A stretch of 64,000 nucleotides of DNA. Origin: Acidobacteriota bacterium (GTDB taxonomy: Bacteria; Acidobacteriota; Terriglobia; Acidiferrales; UBA7541). The translations under genes were made by a program, and so were the position numbers. Positions 42,335-50,194 of this stretch are shown here, piece after piece; the stretch's first letter is position 1, and every line of letters begins with the position of its first letter. The stretch spans positions 186,001 to 250,000 of the forward strand of contig JABCZD010000007.1 in assembly GCA_013289855.1 (NCBI GenBank), written 5' to 3'. The notes beneath the pieces were generated by a model that saw nothing but the letters and a program-made list of their open reading frames with translations, had not been told where the DNA came from and did no database searches.

Positions 42335-43170
42335 TGGACCGGGCGTGGCGCATCCGCCACGTTGTCTATGCCGCGCGCCGCCGCCAGCAGTCGCTGCGTG
42401 ACCGCGTGCTGCGGGCCATTCACGATGCGCGCGACAACTCCCATTTCCACAACCCGTCCATGATCCATCACCGCAATCTCATCAGCCAGGTGCGCGGCCA
42501 TAGCCATATCGTGCGTAATAAATACATAAGTCAGCGCAAGCGAAGCCTGCAATTCGAAAAGCAAATTCACAATTTGCGCCTGCACTGAACAATCCAGTGC
42601 CGATAGCGCCTCATCCAAAATCAACAATTTCGGCTCCAGCGCCAGCGCACGCGCGATCGCAATTCTTTGCCGTTGCCCGCCACTGAACTCACTCGGCCGT
42701 TCGTTCAGCTTTTCTCCCCGGAGGCCGACGCGCTCCAACAGATCTCCAGCCTTGCCGCGCTGCGCCCGGTGATCGCCACGTTTCTGTACCCGCAATGGTT
42801 CCATCACCAGTTCCAGCGCAGTCATGCGCGGATTCAGCGAACTCACAGGATCCTGAAATACCATCTGAATATTGGACCGCACCGCCCGGCGTTGCCGTTC
42901 CGGCAAATTCGTAATTTCCGTGCCCTCAAACCAGATTTTTCCGGAACTCATCGGCTCCAGTAATGCCATACAAAGCGCCAGCGTGCTCTTCCCCGAGCCA
43001 GACGGACCCACCAAAGCCAGCGTACTTCGCGGATAAATCGTCAGCGAAACGTCGTCCAAAGCGCGCACCTCTTTCCTGACCCCAGACGCGTCTACGCCCC
43101 CATAACGCTTTCCTACGTTTTCCAACTTTAAAAGTGCTTCCAAATCGTAAGCCTCTCCACTTCCACTCAA
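42331..43170 (-). CDS. Peptide ABC transporter ATPase, DppF/OppF type
   Basis: The 279-residue ATPase has Walker A (LVGPSGSGKSTLALCMALL), the Q-loop (QMVFQDPVSSLNPRMT), the ABC signature (FSGGQRQRIAIARAL), Walker B (LLILDEALSALD) and the switch His (YVFITHDMA). It energises peptide import with its partner. It is short, ending soon after the core, without the C-terminal oligopeptide extension. The start codon is TTG, overlapping the stop of the partner gene as TTGA. Confidence 0.92.
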   Translation of the reverse strand: MSGSGEAYDLEALLKLENVGKRYGGVDASGVRKEVRALDDVSLTIYPRSTLALVGPSGSGKSTLALCMALLEPMSSGKIWFEGTEITNLPERQRRAVRSNIQMVFQDPVSSLNPRMTALELVMEPLRVQKRGDHRAQRGKAGDLLERVGLRGEKLNERPSEFSGGQRQRIAIARALALEPKLLILDEALSALDCSVQAQIVNLLFELQASLALTYVFITHDMAMAAHLADEIAVMDHGRVVEMGVVARIVNGPQHAVTQRLLAAARGIDNVADAPRPVQ

Positions 43171-44150
43171 CCTGCGTACTTAACACAGGAAACGAACTGT
43201 TTGCCGGCAACGCACACCAATTCCGGCTCGCCCGAAACGCAAGCATCCATCCGATCACTACAGCGCGCTTCAAACACGCATCGTCCTGCATCCCGCAATG
43301 TCACAGGTGCTACCCCAGGAATCACCGCCAGTTTAGTCTTGCGCCCGACGTAACCCTTCCCAAGTCCCGGCGGCAAACACCGCAACAGCGCCTGGGTATA
43401 CGGATGCCGCGGCGAAAACAGCACCTCCGCGGTCGGCCCAACCTCCGCCACCCGCCCCGCGTATAAAATCATCACGCGATCCGCGAACCCCGCCAACAGC
43501 GCTGGATTGTGCGTAATCCAAATCAACGCAAGCTTGAACTCCTCGCGCAGCCGTCGAAACAGTTGCAATATCTCCATCTGCGTTTCCGCATCCAGCGACG
43601 CCGTCGGTTCATCCGCCACAATCAGCGCAGGCTCGCAGCAAATCGCCTGCGCGATCAGCACCCGCGCTCGCTGCCCTCCACTAAGCTCGTGCGGATACGA
43701 TCGCGCGATCCGTTCAGTCTCCGTGGGGAAAACCGCCGCAAGCACGCGCCCGGTTCTTTCGCGCAACGCCGCACGCGACAGATCAGTATGTGCGGCCAGC
43801 ACGTCACAAACCTGCTGCCTCACGCGCAGCGCCGGATGCAACGCCTGCGACGGCTCCTGAAAAATCAAGGCCATCCGCCCACCGCGAATCTTTTCCATCT
43901 CACGCGCGTCGCACTGCAAAAGCTCTCGCCCGTCAAAGCGCACCGCGCCACATTCCACAATTCCGTTCGCCGGCAGTATCCGCAACAACGCGGCCGCCAA
44001 AGTGCTCTTCCCCGACCCCGACTCCCCAAGTACACCCAGCGTCTCGCCAGCGAGCAGTCGCAGACTAACGCCGGCAAGCGCCACGCCGCTCTTTCCGCTC
44101 GCGGCGCCGTACGAGACATGCAGATCTTGCACTTCCAGAAGGGGTGTCAT
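43167..44150 (-). CDS. Peptide ABC transporter ATPase, DppD/OppD type with Cys-rich tail
   Basis: The 327-residue ATPase has Walker A (LGESGSGKSTLAAALL), signature LSGGQRARVLIAQA, Walker B (ALIVADEPTASLD) and ITHNPALLAG. The C-terminal extension typical of oligopeptide ATPases follows, including HPYTQALLRCLP and four cysteines in RCVFEARC, DAC and later VC/SC positions, a pattern that holds an Fe-S cluster in a characterised DppD. I chose the ATG at 44150 (MTPLLEVQDLHVSYG); a longer frame from 44201 is possible. It is the first gene of the transporter operon. Confidence 0.88.
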   Translation of the reverse strand: MTPLLEVQDLHVSYGAASGKSGVALAGVSLRLLAGETLGVLGESGSGKSTLAAALLRILPANGIVECGAVRFDGRELLQCDAREMEKIRGGRMALIFQEPSQALHPALRVRQQVCDVLAAHTDLSRAALRERTGRVLAAVFPTETERIARSYPHELSGGQRARVLIAQAICCEPALIVADEPTASLDAETQMEILQLFRRLREEFKLALIWITHNPALLAGFADRVMILYAGRVAEVGPTAEVLFSPRHPYTQALLRCLPPGLGKGYVGRKTKLAVIPGVAPVTLRDAGRCVFEARCSDRMDACVSGEPELVCVAGKQFVSCVKYAG

Positions 44151-44195
44151 CCCATAACCTTGGAACAGATCCTTGCCTGCCCACTTCTCCATGGT

Positions 44196-44363
44196 ATGCA
44201 ACTAAATCAACTGGACAAGGAACACCTACCGCCTGGCGCTCGAAAGGTAATCGTCCGCGAACGCGAATTTGAAGCGGATTTGGAGCGTGCTTCGGAGCAG
44301 GATCCGGTTATTCTCAAGAGGCAAAAGCCACGCGGCAGCCACGTGAAAAAACTTGGTTGCTAA
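44196..44363 (+). CDS. Possible small charged protein (55 aa), unknown
   Basis: A 55-residue frame (MQLNQLDKEHLPPGARKV..., ending HVKKLGC) lies between the ABC operon promoter region and tRNA-Cys, on the opposite strand to both. It is rich in Glu, Arg and Lys, codon choice looks ordinary, and it ends just before the tRNA. No ribosome-binding site is obvious. I recognise no family. It may be chance. Confidence 0.3.
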   Translation: MQLNQLDKEHLPPGARKVIVREREFEADLERASEQDPVILKRQKPRGSHVKKLGC

Positions 44364-44388
44364 CTGAAACAAAACAAAGGGGAAAAAG

Positions 44389-44465
44389 TGGAGGCGCGGG
44401 TGGGATTCGAACCCACGAATGGAGGTTTTGCAGACCTCTCCCTTGGGCCACTTGGGTACCGCGCC
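44389..44465 (-). tRNA. tRNA-Cys (GCA anticodon), CCA encoded
   Basis: On the minus strand the acceptor stem GGCGCGG pairs with CCGCGCC, the anticodon arm is GAGGT-CTGCAAA-ACCTC with anticodon GCA, and the T-arm is GTGGG-TTCGAAT-CCCAC. Discriminator T and an encoded CCA follow. It is complete. Confidence 0.96.
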
Positions 44466-44489
44466 AAACTACTAAGTATAGCAAACCTT

Positions 44490-44541
44490 GTAGCGGCCGC
44501 CTTCTGTCTGCCCCGGCTTGCCGGGGAGGCGGTCGCCTTTT
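44490..44541. repeat. REP-like palindromic element, family 1 (long copy)
   Basis: The element is GTAGCGGCCGCCTTCTG, an inner hairpin CCCCGGCTTGCCGGGG (44511-44526), then AGGCGGTCGCCTTTT. The outer halves recur, inverted and without the inner hairpin, at 52278-52308. It lies downstream of galT and may also end its transcript. Confidence 0.65.
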
Positions 44542-44597
44542 CGTCTGAACGCAGCAAGTACTGAGCTACATCCACCCCGCGGCCACTTCCGGCGACC

Positions 44598-45620
44598 TTA
44601 CTTTTTCTCTGCCACGCTGGCAATTTTTGCTTCGCGCAAAAACCTCGCCGATTCTTCGGGCGGCGTCGGGTTGATATAAAACCCGGTTCCCCACTCGAAT
44701 CCCGCCACCTTCGTCAGCTTGGGAATAATCTCGATGTGCCAATGATAGTGCGGATTAATTTCCTCGCCGATTGGCGACGTGTGAATCATAAAATTGTACG
44801 CCGGCCGGTCCAGCACCTCGTCCAGCCGCATCAGCGTGTCCTTCAACATCCGCGCCAGGCTGGCGTACATCGTGCTCTGATTATTTTCGTACGACGATCC
44901 GTGCTGCTTCGGCAGCAGCCACATCTCGAACGGAAACCTCGGCGCGTATGGCGCCAGCGTAATGAAATGATCGTTCTCTCCGATCACCCGCTCGCCGGTA
45001 TCGCGCTCCTGCCGGATAATGTCGCAAAAAATGCATCGCTCCTTTTCATCGTAATAATGCCAGCAGCTGTCTACCTCCTCGCGCACCCGCCGCGGAACAA
45101 TCGGCAAGGCGATCAGTTGCGAGTGCGGATGCTCCACCGTTGCGCCCGCCGCTTCGCCATGATTCTTGAAAATTAACACATAGCGAAACCGCTTATCGTT
45201 TTTCAAATCCAGCATGCGGTCGCGATACGCCCATAGCACATCTTCCAGCGCCCGCTCCGGCAGCGTCGCCAACGTCGCGGCGTGGTCCGGCGTCTCGATA
45301 ATCACTTCGTGCGCTCCGACGCCATTCATCTTGTCAAACAGTCCTTCGCCTTCACGATCCAGTTCGCCTTCAATCCCCAGCGCGGGAAACTTGTTCGGCA
45401 CCACGCGAATGCTCCAGCCCGCGGTATTCGCCGCACCCCCGCTGCGCCCATACACCAGAATTTCCGACGGTGTCTTCCCTTCGCTGCCCGGACAAAATGG
45501 ACAATTCTTCGGGCTCTTCGCCACCACGCTTTCACGCAAAAAATCGTTCGGACGCTTTCCCCGCTCCGTCGAGATAATCACCCAGCGTCCGGTGATCGGG
45601 TCCTTTCGCAACTCTGGCAA
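44598..45620 (-). CDS. galT: Galactose-1-phosphate uridylyltransferase
   Basis: GalT swaps UMP between UDP-glucose and galactose-1-phosphate in the Leloir pathway. The 340-residue protein starts PELRKDPITGRWVIISTERGKRPNDF, has CPFCPGSE (a zinc-binding Cys pair), the catalytic EHPHSQLIALP with the nucleophilic His, and HYHWHIEIIP for the second domain. The start is TTG with a strong GAGGAGGAAAG before it. No other Leloir gene is in the window, though it would complement the alpha-galactosidase locus. Confidence 0.94.
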   Translation of the reverse strand: MPELRKDPITGRWVIISTERGKRPNDFLRESVVAKSPKNCPFCPGSEGKTPSEILVYGRSGGAANTAGWSIRVVPNKFPALGIEGELDREGEGLFDKMNGVGAHEVIIETPDHAATLATLPERALEDVLWAYRDRMLDLKNDKRFRYVLIFKNHGEAAGATVEHPHSQLIALPIVPRRVREEVDSCWHYYDEKERCIFCDIIRQERDTGERVIGENDHFITLAPYAPRFPFEMWLLPKQHGSSYENNQSTMYASLARMLKDTLMRLDEVLDRPAYNFMIHTSPIGEEINPHYHWHIEIIPKLTKVAGFEWGTGFYINPTPPEESARFLREAKIASVAEKK

Positions 45621-45789
45621 AGCTTTCCTCCTCGAAGGGGTGCGTCATCGCAAGCAAATTCGCCCGCAGAAAATCGATTTGCGTCGGCACATGATTCTTT
45701 GCACCGCACCGTGTGCTTTTCCGATTGTAACTCTTTCCGCGCGGCGTGCGCGTTCTTCCGGTGCACCTATCCGGCGCGCGTATCCTAAG

Positions 45790-46323
45790 TTACATTTGCG
45801 GGTTGAACGCATCCTTATGCAATCGCACCACCGGAGGCGCCCCAATTTCGTTGTCGATGGCCACCACATCGAACCGGCACGGGCACGCCGCCACCCGGCG
45901 CTCCATCAAAAATAATTTCGCCGTGCGTGCCAGCATCTCCTGCTTCTCGCGCGTCACGCTTAGTTCCGGCAACGCCGTAAATTCCTTCCGCACCGTTCGC
46001 GTGCGCACCTCCACGAACGCCAGCGTCTCTCCATCGTACCCAATCATGTCGATCTCACCCTTCACGCGCCGCGGCATATAGTTGCGCGCCACAAAAACAT
46101 ATCCCAGCCGCCGCAAATACCAATACGCATACGTCTCCCCGCGTATTCCTGTACGCCGCGACGCTTCTTTACTTTGCAGCGCCGCTGCGTCCCCGTCTGC
46201 GTCGCCCCCACCGTTGCCGCCGTAGCTGCCGTCATTGCCGCCAAACGACACCACTTCGTCGCGCAATCCCCGCCGCGCCCGCCAGCGCACCGCCTGAAAC
46301 ACCGCCCGCGAAAAAATCGCCAT
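45790..46323 (-). CDS. YraN/UPF0102 endonuclease-like protein with Gly/Asp-rich insert
   Basis: UPF0102 proteins have a PD-(D/E)XK-like nuclease fold. Here GIRGETYAYWYLRRLGYVFVARNY, GEIDMIGYDGETLAFVEVRTR (with D and ExR catalytic-type residues) and CRFDVVAID are present. The protein is 177 residues; the family is usually about 120. The excess is an N-terminal segment with a Gly/Asp-rich run (about residues 28-46). A later internal start could be the true one, but there is no ATG close to the domain. Function of the family is not well established. Confidence 0.85.
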   Translation of the reverse strand: MAIFSRAVFQAVRWRARRGLRDEVVSFGGNDGSYGGNGGGDADGDAAALQSKEASRRTGIRGETYAYWYLRRLGYVFVARNYMPRRVKGEIDMIGYDGETLAFVEVRTRTVRKEFTALPELSVTREKQEMLARTAKLFLMERRVAACPCRFDVVAIDNEIGAPPVVRLHKDAFNPQM

Positions 46324-46462
46324 TCTTTTTCGCCTACTGTAGCGCAGGGCGCTCGCCTCTCAGCCCTGCGGCTTTTTCCGCAACGCCGGAAGTATAAACA
46401 AAAAGCCCGCACCCGCACACAATTCGTGCGCAGCTACGGGGTCATCGTGCAATCGTTCTGTA

Positions 46463-46483
46463 GGGGCACGGCACGCCGTGCCC
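46463..46483. repeat. REP-like palindrome, family 2
   Basis: GGGGCACGG-CACG-CCGTGCCC is a near-perfect hairpin lying 18 bp beyond the aminotransferase stop. A sister copy stands at 49925-49944. It could also serve as a terminator stem. Confidence 0.55.
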
Positions 46484-46500
46484 GCCATTTCCTAGGCGCC

Positions 46501-47856
46501 CTAAATCTTCGCCTCGGCCTCCCGCAAGCACTCCTCCAACGTCCGCATCGCAAAATCCGCCTGCTCCTTATCAATCAGCAACGGCGGTGACAATCGCACG
46601 GTATTCTCGCCCGCCCCCAAAACCAGCAAACCCTTGTGGAACGCGCGATCCACCACAAAATTGCGCAAGTCCGCGGCTTTCTCCTTCGTCCGCTGGTCGC
46701 GCACCAACTCAATGCCGATCATCAGCCCGCGTCCACGCACGTCGCCAACAATCTTGAATTTCTTCGTCCAATCCGCCATGCGCGCAAACATGTAGTCGCC
46801 CATCTTCGCCGCGTTCTCGCGATATTCGCCTTCAATCAAATCCATGGTCGCGAGCGCCGCCGCAATGCACACCGGATTTCCGCCGAAAGTCGTCCCATGC
46901 GCCCCGGGCTTCCAACGCATCACGCTTTCCCGCGCAATAATCGCGCCCAGCGGCATCCCGCTGGCAATCCCCTTCGCCGAACACAGAATGTCCGGCTCAA
47001 TCCCCGCGAATTCGTGCGCCCACCACTTCCCCGTCCGCCCCATTCCGGATTGCACTTCATCGCAAATCAGCATGATCCCGTGCTGGCGGCAAATCCTCTG
47101 CAACTCCTGCAAAAAGAATTTCGGCGCCGGAACGTATCCGCCCTCGCCCTGAATCGGCTCAATAATAATTCCCGCCACATCCTCGGGATCGAACAGCCGC
47201 TTGAAAATCTGCCCTTCCAGCTGCTCCAGAATTTCTGCGCCGCAAGTCTCGGATGTATGCCCATGCGCGCAACGATACGCGTAAGGATAAGGAATATGTT
47301 CAATCCCCGACAGCAACGCCCCAAAATTCTTCCGCTGCGTGGCCTTCGACGCCGTCAGCGACAGCGCCCCCATCGATCGCCCATGAAAACATCCATAAAA
47401 CGCGATCATCTTGTCGCGCTTGGTGGCATAACGCGCCAGCTTGATCGCGCCTTCTACTGCTTCCGTCCCGGAATTGGTAAAGAAAACCTTCTTCGCCTCG
47501 TTCCCCGGCACCATAGCCGCCAGCCGCTCCGCCAAAATCGGCATGCTCTCGTAATAAAAATCCGTCCCAGACATGTGAATCAACTCCGCCGCCTGCTTCT
47601 GAATCGCCTCTACCACGCGCGGATGGCAATGCCCCGTCGAGCACACCGCAATCCCCGCGGCAAAATCCAAAAACGCATTTCCATCCACATCCTCAACGAT
47701 CGCGCCCTGCCCGCGCTTCGCCACAAACGGATAATCTCGCGTGTACGACGGCGACATAATCGCCGCATCGCGCTCCACCACGCGCTTGGCATTCGGTCCA
47801 GGCAACTCCGTCACCAGACGGGGCAATTTCAAATTCGTTTCGGTAGCGGTAATCAT
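46501..47856 (-). CDS. Acetylornithine-family class III aminotransferase
   Basis: The 451-residue enzyme is a PLP-dependent class III aminotransferase: DVDGNAFLDFAAGIAVCSTGHCHP near the N-terminus, FFTNSGTEAVEGAIKLAR, YGCFHGRSMGALSLTASK, the LICDEVQSGMGRTGKWWA block with the Asp that contacts PLP, and LCSAKGIASGMPLGAII with the Schiff-base Lys. It is longer than ArgD and resembles GABA- or ornithine-aminotransferases and some amino-acid racemases of this group. The exact substrate is not told. It stands alone with a palindrome after it. Confidence 0.9.
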   Translation of the reverse strand: MITATETNLKLPRLVTELPGPNAKRVVERDAAIMSPSYTRDYPFVAKRGQGAIVEDVDGNAFLDFAAGIAVCSTGHCHPRVVEAIQKQAAELIHMSGTDFYYESMPILAERLAAMVPGNEAKKVFFTNSGTEAVEGAIKLARYATKRDKMIAFYGCFHGRSMGALSLTASKATQRKNFGALLSGIEHIPYPYAYRCAHGHTSETCGAEILEQLEGQIFKRLFDPEDVAGIIIEPIQGEGGYVPAPKFFLQELQRICRQHGIMLICDEVQSGMGRTGKWWAHEFAGIEPDILCSAKGIASGMPLGAIIARESVMRWKPGAHGTTFGGNPVCIAAALATMDLIEGEYRENAAKMGDYMFARMADWTKKFKIVGDVRGRGLMIGIELVRDQRTKEKAADLRNFVVDRAFHKGLLVLGAGENTVRLSPPLLIDKEQADFAMRTLEECLREAEAKI

Positions 47857-48073
47857 GTTCTTCCTCCAGAGGAAAAATGGGCGGCGCCCTGATCAAGCAT
47901 TATTGTCGATGAGGAACCGCGGGGCAGGCCGATATGCGTTTCAAGATCGGTCAGATAGACCAATCCCTGCGCGCACTCCGCCAGGAGAAAGGGGACTTAA
48001 TCTACGCCGTAAAGGTTGGGACGCAGTTCGGCGGGCGAACAATGCGTTGGGAATTGGAGTAGTTGATAGAGCT

Positions 48074-49513
48074 TCATTTGCGTTTCCAGCGGACGCCGCC
48101 GTCCTTAGAATCTTCAAGAATTATACCACGTTCCGCGAGTTCCTTACGTATCCGATCCGAAGCCGCAAAATCCCGCCGTTGCCGCGCCGCCTGCCGCTCC
48201 GCAACCAGCTTTTCGATGTCCGCGTCATCGCCAGACGTATCAGGTCCGCCATACCCCAGAGCCCGCAGCATTTCTCCGTCGTTATCTTCCAGCACCGCAA
48301 AAACACGATCAAAGTTGCCCAGAAATTCCCGCGCTCCGGCAACGTCGCCCTGAAAAACCGCGTTCTTATCCATGGCAATATTCATATCCCGCACCAGGTC
48401 AAACGCCGCCGCCAGCCCCCGCGCGGTATTCAAATCGTCAGACAATCCCGCGTCAAACTCCTCCGCCGCCTGCGCAATCCGCCCTACCATCTCCTTCGAC
48501 ACCCCGGCCGGAAACTTCCCCATCGCCAACCGGTCCGCAAAATTCCGCAGCCGCTCCACCGAACTCGCCGCTTGCTGTAACCCATCAAACGTAAAATTCA
48601 ATTGCTTGCGATACGGCACACTGGCCAACGCGAATCGCAGCGCCGAAGGCTTATATCCCTTCGCAAACAAGTCCCGCAGCGTATAAAAATTGCCGAGCGA
48701 CTTGGACATCTTCTCGCCCTCAACCAGCAAATGCTCCGCATGCATCCAGTAACGCGCAAACGTCTTCCCCGTAGCCGCTTCGCTCTGCGCTATCTCATTC
48801 TCATGATGCGGAAACGAAAGATCGATCCCGCCGGTATGAATATCCAAAGTCTCGCCCAGATATTTCATCGCCATCGCGGAGCACTCGATGTGCCACCCCG
48901 GCCGACCCGCACCAATCTCCGTCTCCCAAAAATGCTCCCCTGGCTTCGGCGCTTTCCACAACGCAAAATCCCGCGCGCTCTCTTTCTCGTACCGATCGTT
49001 ATCTACTCGCGCCCCAGCCTGAATCCCCGCCACATCAATCTGCGACAGCTTCCCGTACGCGGGAAATTTCGCAATCCGGTAATAAATCGACCCTTCCCCA
49101 TCGTAGGTAAACGATTTTTTCTGCAGTCGCTCAATCAACTTCACCATATCCTCGATATGGTCCGTCGCCCGAATCCAGTGCTCCGGCGACTCAATGCTCA
49201 AAACCTTGCAATCCGCAAAAAATGCCTGCACAAACTTCTCGGTATACTCGCGAATCCCCACTCCCGCCGCCGCCGCATTGGCGATAATCCGGTCGTCCAC
49301 GTCGGTCAAATTCATCACATGCAACATCTTGAATCCGCGCAACTTCAAGAATCGCCGCAAAATATCCTGAAACACAAACGTCCGAAAATTTCCAATGTGC
49401 GCGTAGTCATACACGGTGGGCCCGCACGTATACATGCGCACCTCCCCCGCGCGGAGGGGCACGAACGCCTCAGTCTCCCCGCCCATCGTGTTATGCAGTC
49501 GAATCTCAGCCAT
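48074..49513 (-). CDS. cysS: Cysteinyl-tRNA synthetase
   Basis: The 479-residue class I synthetase charges tRNA-Cys. It has MYTCGPTVYDYAHIGNFRTF (zinc ligand Cys and the HIGH-like HIGN), the zinc-binding WHIECSAMAMKYLG, HHENEIAQSEAATGK and the KMSKSLGNFYTL loop. The C-terminal anticodon domain follows and ends RWKRK. The tRNA-Cys gene is about 4 kb away in the same window. A possible promoter lies about 500 bp upstream, leaving a long leader. Confidence 0.97.
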   Translation of the reverse strand: MAEIRLHNTMGGETEAFVPLRAGEVRMYTCGPTVYDYAHIGNFRTFVFQDILRRFLKLRGFKMLHVMNLTDVDDRIIANAAAAGVGIREYTEKFVQAFFADCKVLSIESPEHWIRATDHIEDMVKLIERLQKKSFTYDGEGSIYYRIAKFPAYGKLSQIDVAGIQAGARVDNDRYEKESARDFALWKAPKPGEHFWETEIGAGRPGWHIECSAMAMKYLGETLDIHTGGIDLSFPHHENEIAQSEAATGKTFARYWMHAEHLLVEGEKMSKSLGNFYTLRDLFAKGYKPSALRFALASVPYRKQLNFTFDGLQQAASSVERLRNFADRLAMGKFPAGVSKEMVGRIAQAAEEFDAGLSDDLNTARGLAAAFDLVRDMNIAMDKNAVFQGDVAGAREFLGNFDRVFAVLEDNDGEMLRALGYGGPDTSGDDADIEKLVAERQAARQRRDFAASDRIRKELAERGIILEDSKDGGVRWKRK

Positions 49514-49924
49514 TTTGCAGTGCGGTTTACCCTGAGCGCTTTGCGCGAAGGGCGTGAACCCCGCTCTTAACCTTTCTCAGTCAACGACAACATGCGCACT
49601 CAAGCGGCGAGCCTCACCCAGAATTGCACTTTCGCGCTAGTCGTCGCCGAACCACTCCGCGAAGCCCCCGCCCCACAGCGTGCCCCGCAACGCAAAACCA
49701 AAACGACAATTCTATCTGCAACCCTGCCGAAAACAAACCAGAGCGTCGGGAGCTTTAATTTTTTTGGTGTGCTGCAGAGGGGACACGGGGTTATTTTTGT
49801 AAGTGTTCATTCTGTGGGAGTTGAAGTGCTTTGTTTTGATACGGTTCGCAAGTGTTCATTCTGAACGGGTTATGGATGGGTAGTTTTTGCTTCGTCCCGC
49901 GTCATGACGACGCTTTGCGCCGAC

Positions 49925-49944
49925 GGGCACGGCATGCCATGCCC
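49925..49944. repeat. REP-like palindrome, family 2
   Basis: GGGCACGGCATGCCATGCCC folds as a hairpin with a GGCATGCC core. It is in inverted orientation relative to the copy at 46463-46483, which shares GGCACGGCA-GCC. Confidence 0.5.
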
Positions 49945-50006
49945 CTATGATTGGGGTGAGGATTTTTAGGCTTTCGGGAATGTTGCTGCTTTAGGACGCA
50001 GTTCTA

Positions 50007-50060
50007 TACCTAAAAAATATAGCACGTTATAGAAATACCTGTCAAGTGGTATTTTAGGTA
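50007..50060 (-). promoter_or_regulatory. Strong sigma-70-like promoter toward cysS within inverted repeats
   Basis: On the minus strand TTGACA (50040-50045) and TATATT (50016-50021) are spaced by 18 bp, close to the sigma-70 consensus. The pair sits inside TACCTAAAA/TTTTAGGTA (50007-50015, 50052-50060), and AAATACC/GGTATTT flank the -35 box. The nearest gene in that direction is cysS, about 490 bp away, leaving a long leader or an unannotated RNA. Confidence 0.5.
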
Positions 50061-50194
50061 CTAATACTACTGGGAGAGATTAATTCGAATGCGAGTGACT
50101 CATTGCTTTCGGCGTTGGCTGGAGTGCGCCTGATTTGACGCCCTCGCGGAACCCCCGTAAAGTTGCTGCCGCTATCCCGTGGAGTCTTGTCAAA

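Larger units (their letters stand above)
49514..50194. other. Long intergenic region upstream of cysS and the S9 peptidase gene
   Basis: These 681 bp contain no convincing gene. They hold the family-2 palindrome (49925-49944), a repeated word AGTGTTCATTCT (around 49802 and 49854), a strong leftward promoter candidate with inverted repeats (50007-50060), and the upstream region of the S9 peptidase. A 90-residue frame at 49592-49864 has a random-looking composition and is not accepted. Confidence 0.55.

Noticed and set aside
46636..47892. A 418-residue plus-strand frame opposite the aminotransferase gene
   Set aside because: The product is a low-complexity, Arg/His/Pro-rich shadow of the real gene, with no recognisable domain. 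The minus-strand frame has intact class III aminotransferase motifs.
47934..48062. A 42-residue plus-strand frame (MRFKIGQIDQSLRALRQ...) between the aminotransferase and cysS genes
   Set aside because: Short, no ribosome-binding site, no family and nothing around to suggest a role; treated as chance or a decayed end of a gene.
48602..49570. A 322-residue plus-strand frame opposite cysS
   Set aside because: It is antisense to a clear cysteinyl-tRNA synthetase and its composition (Arg, His, Pro) is that of a shadow frame.
49592..49864. A 90-residue plus-strand frame in the gap upstream of the S9 peptidase
   Set aside because: No ribosome-binding site or family; it runs through a repeat-bearing intergenic stretch and changes character halfway.
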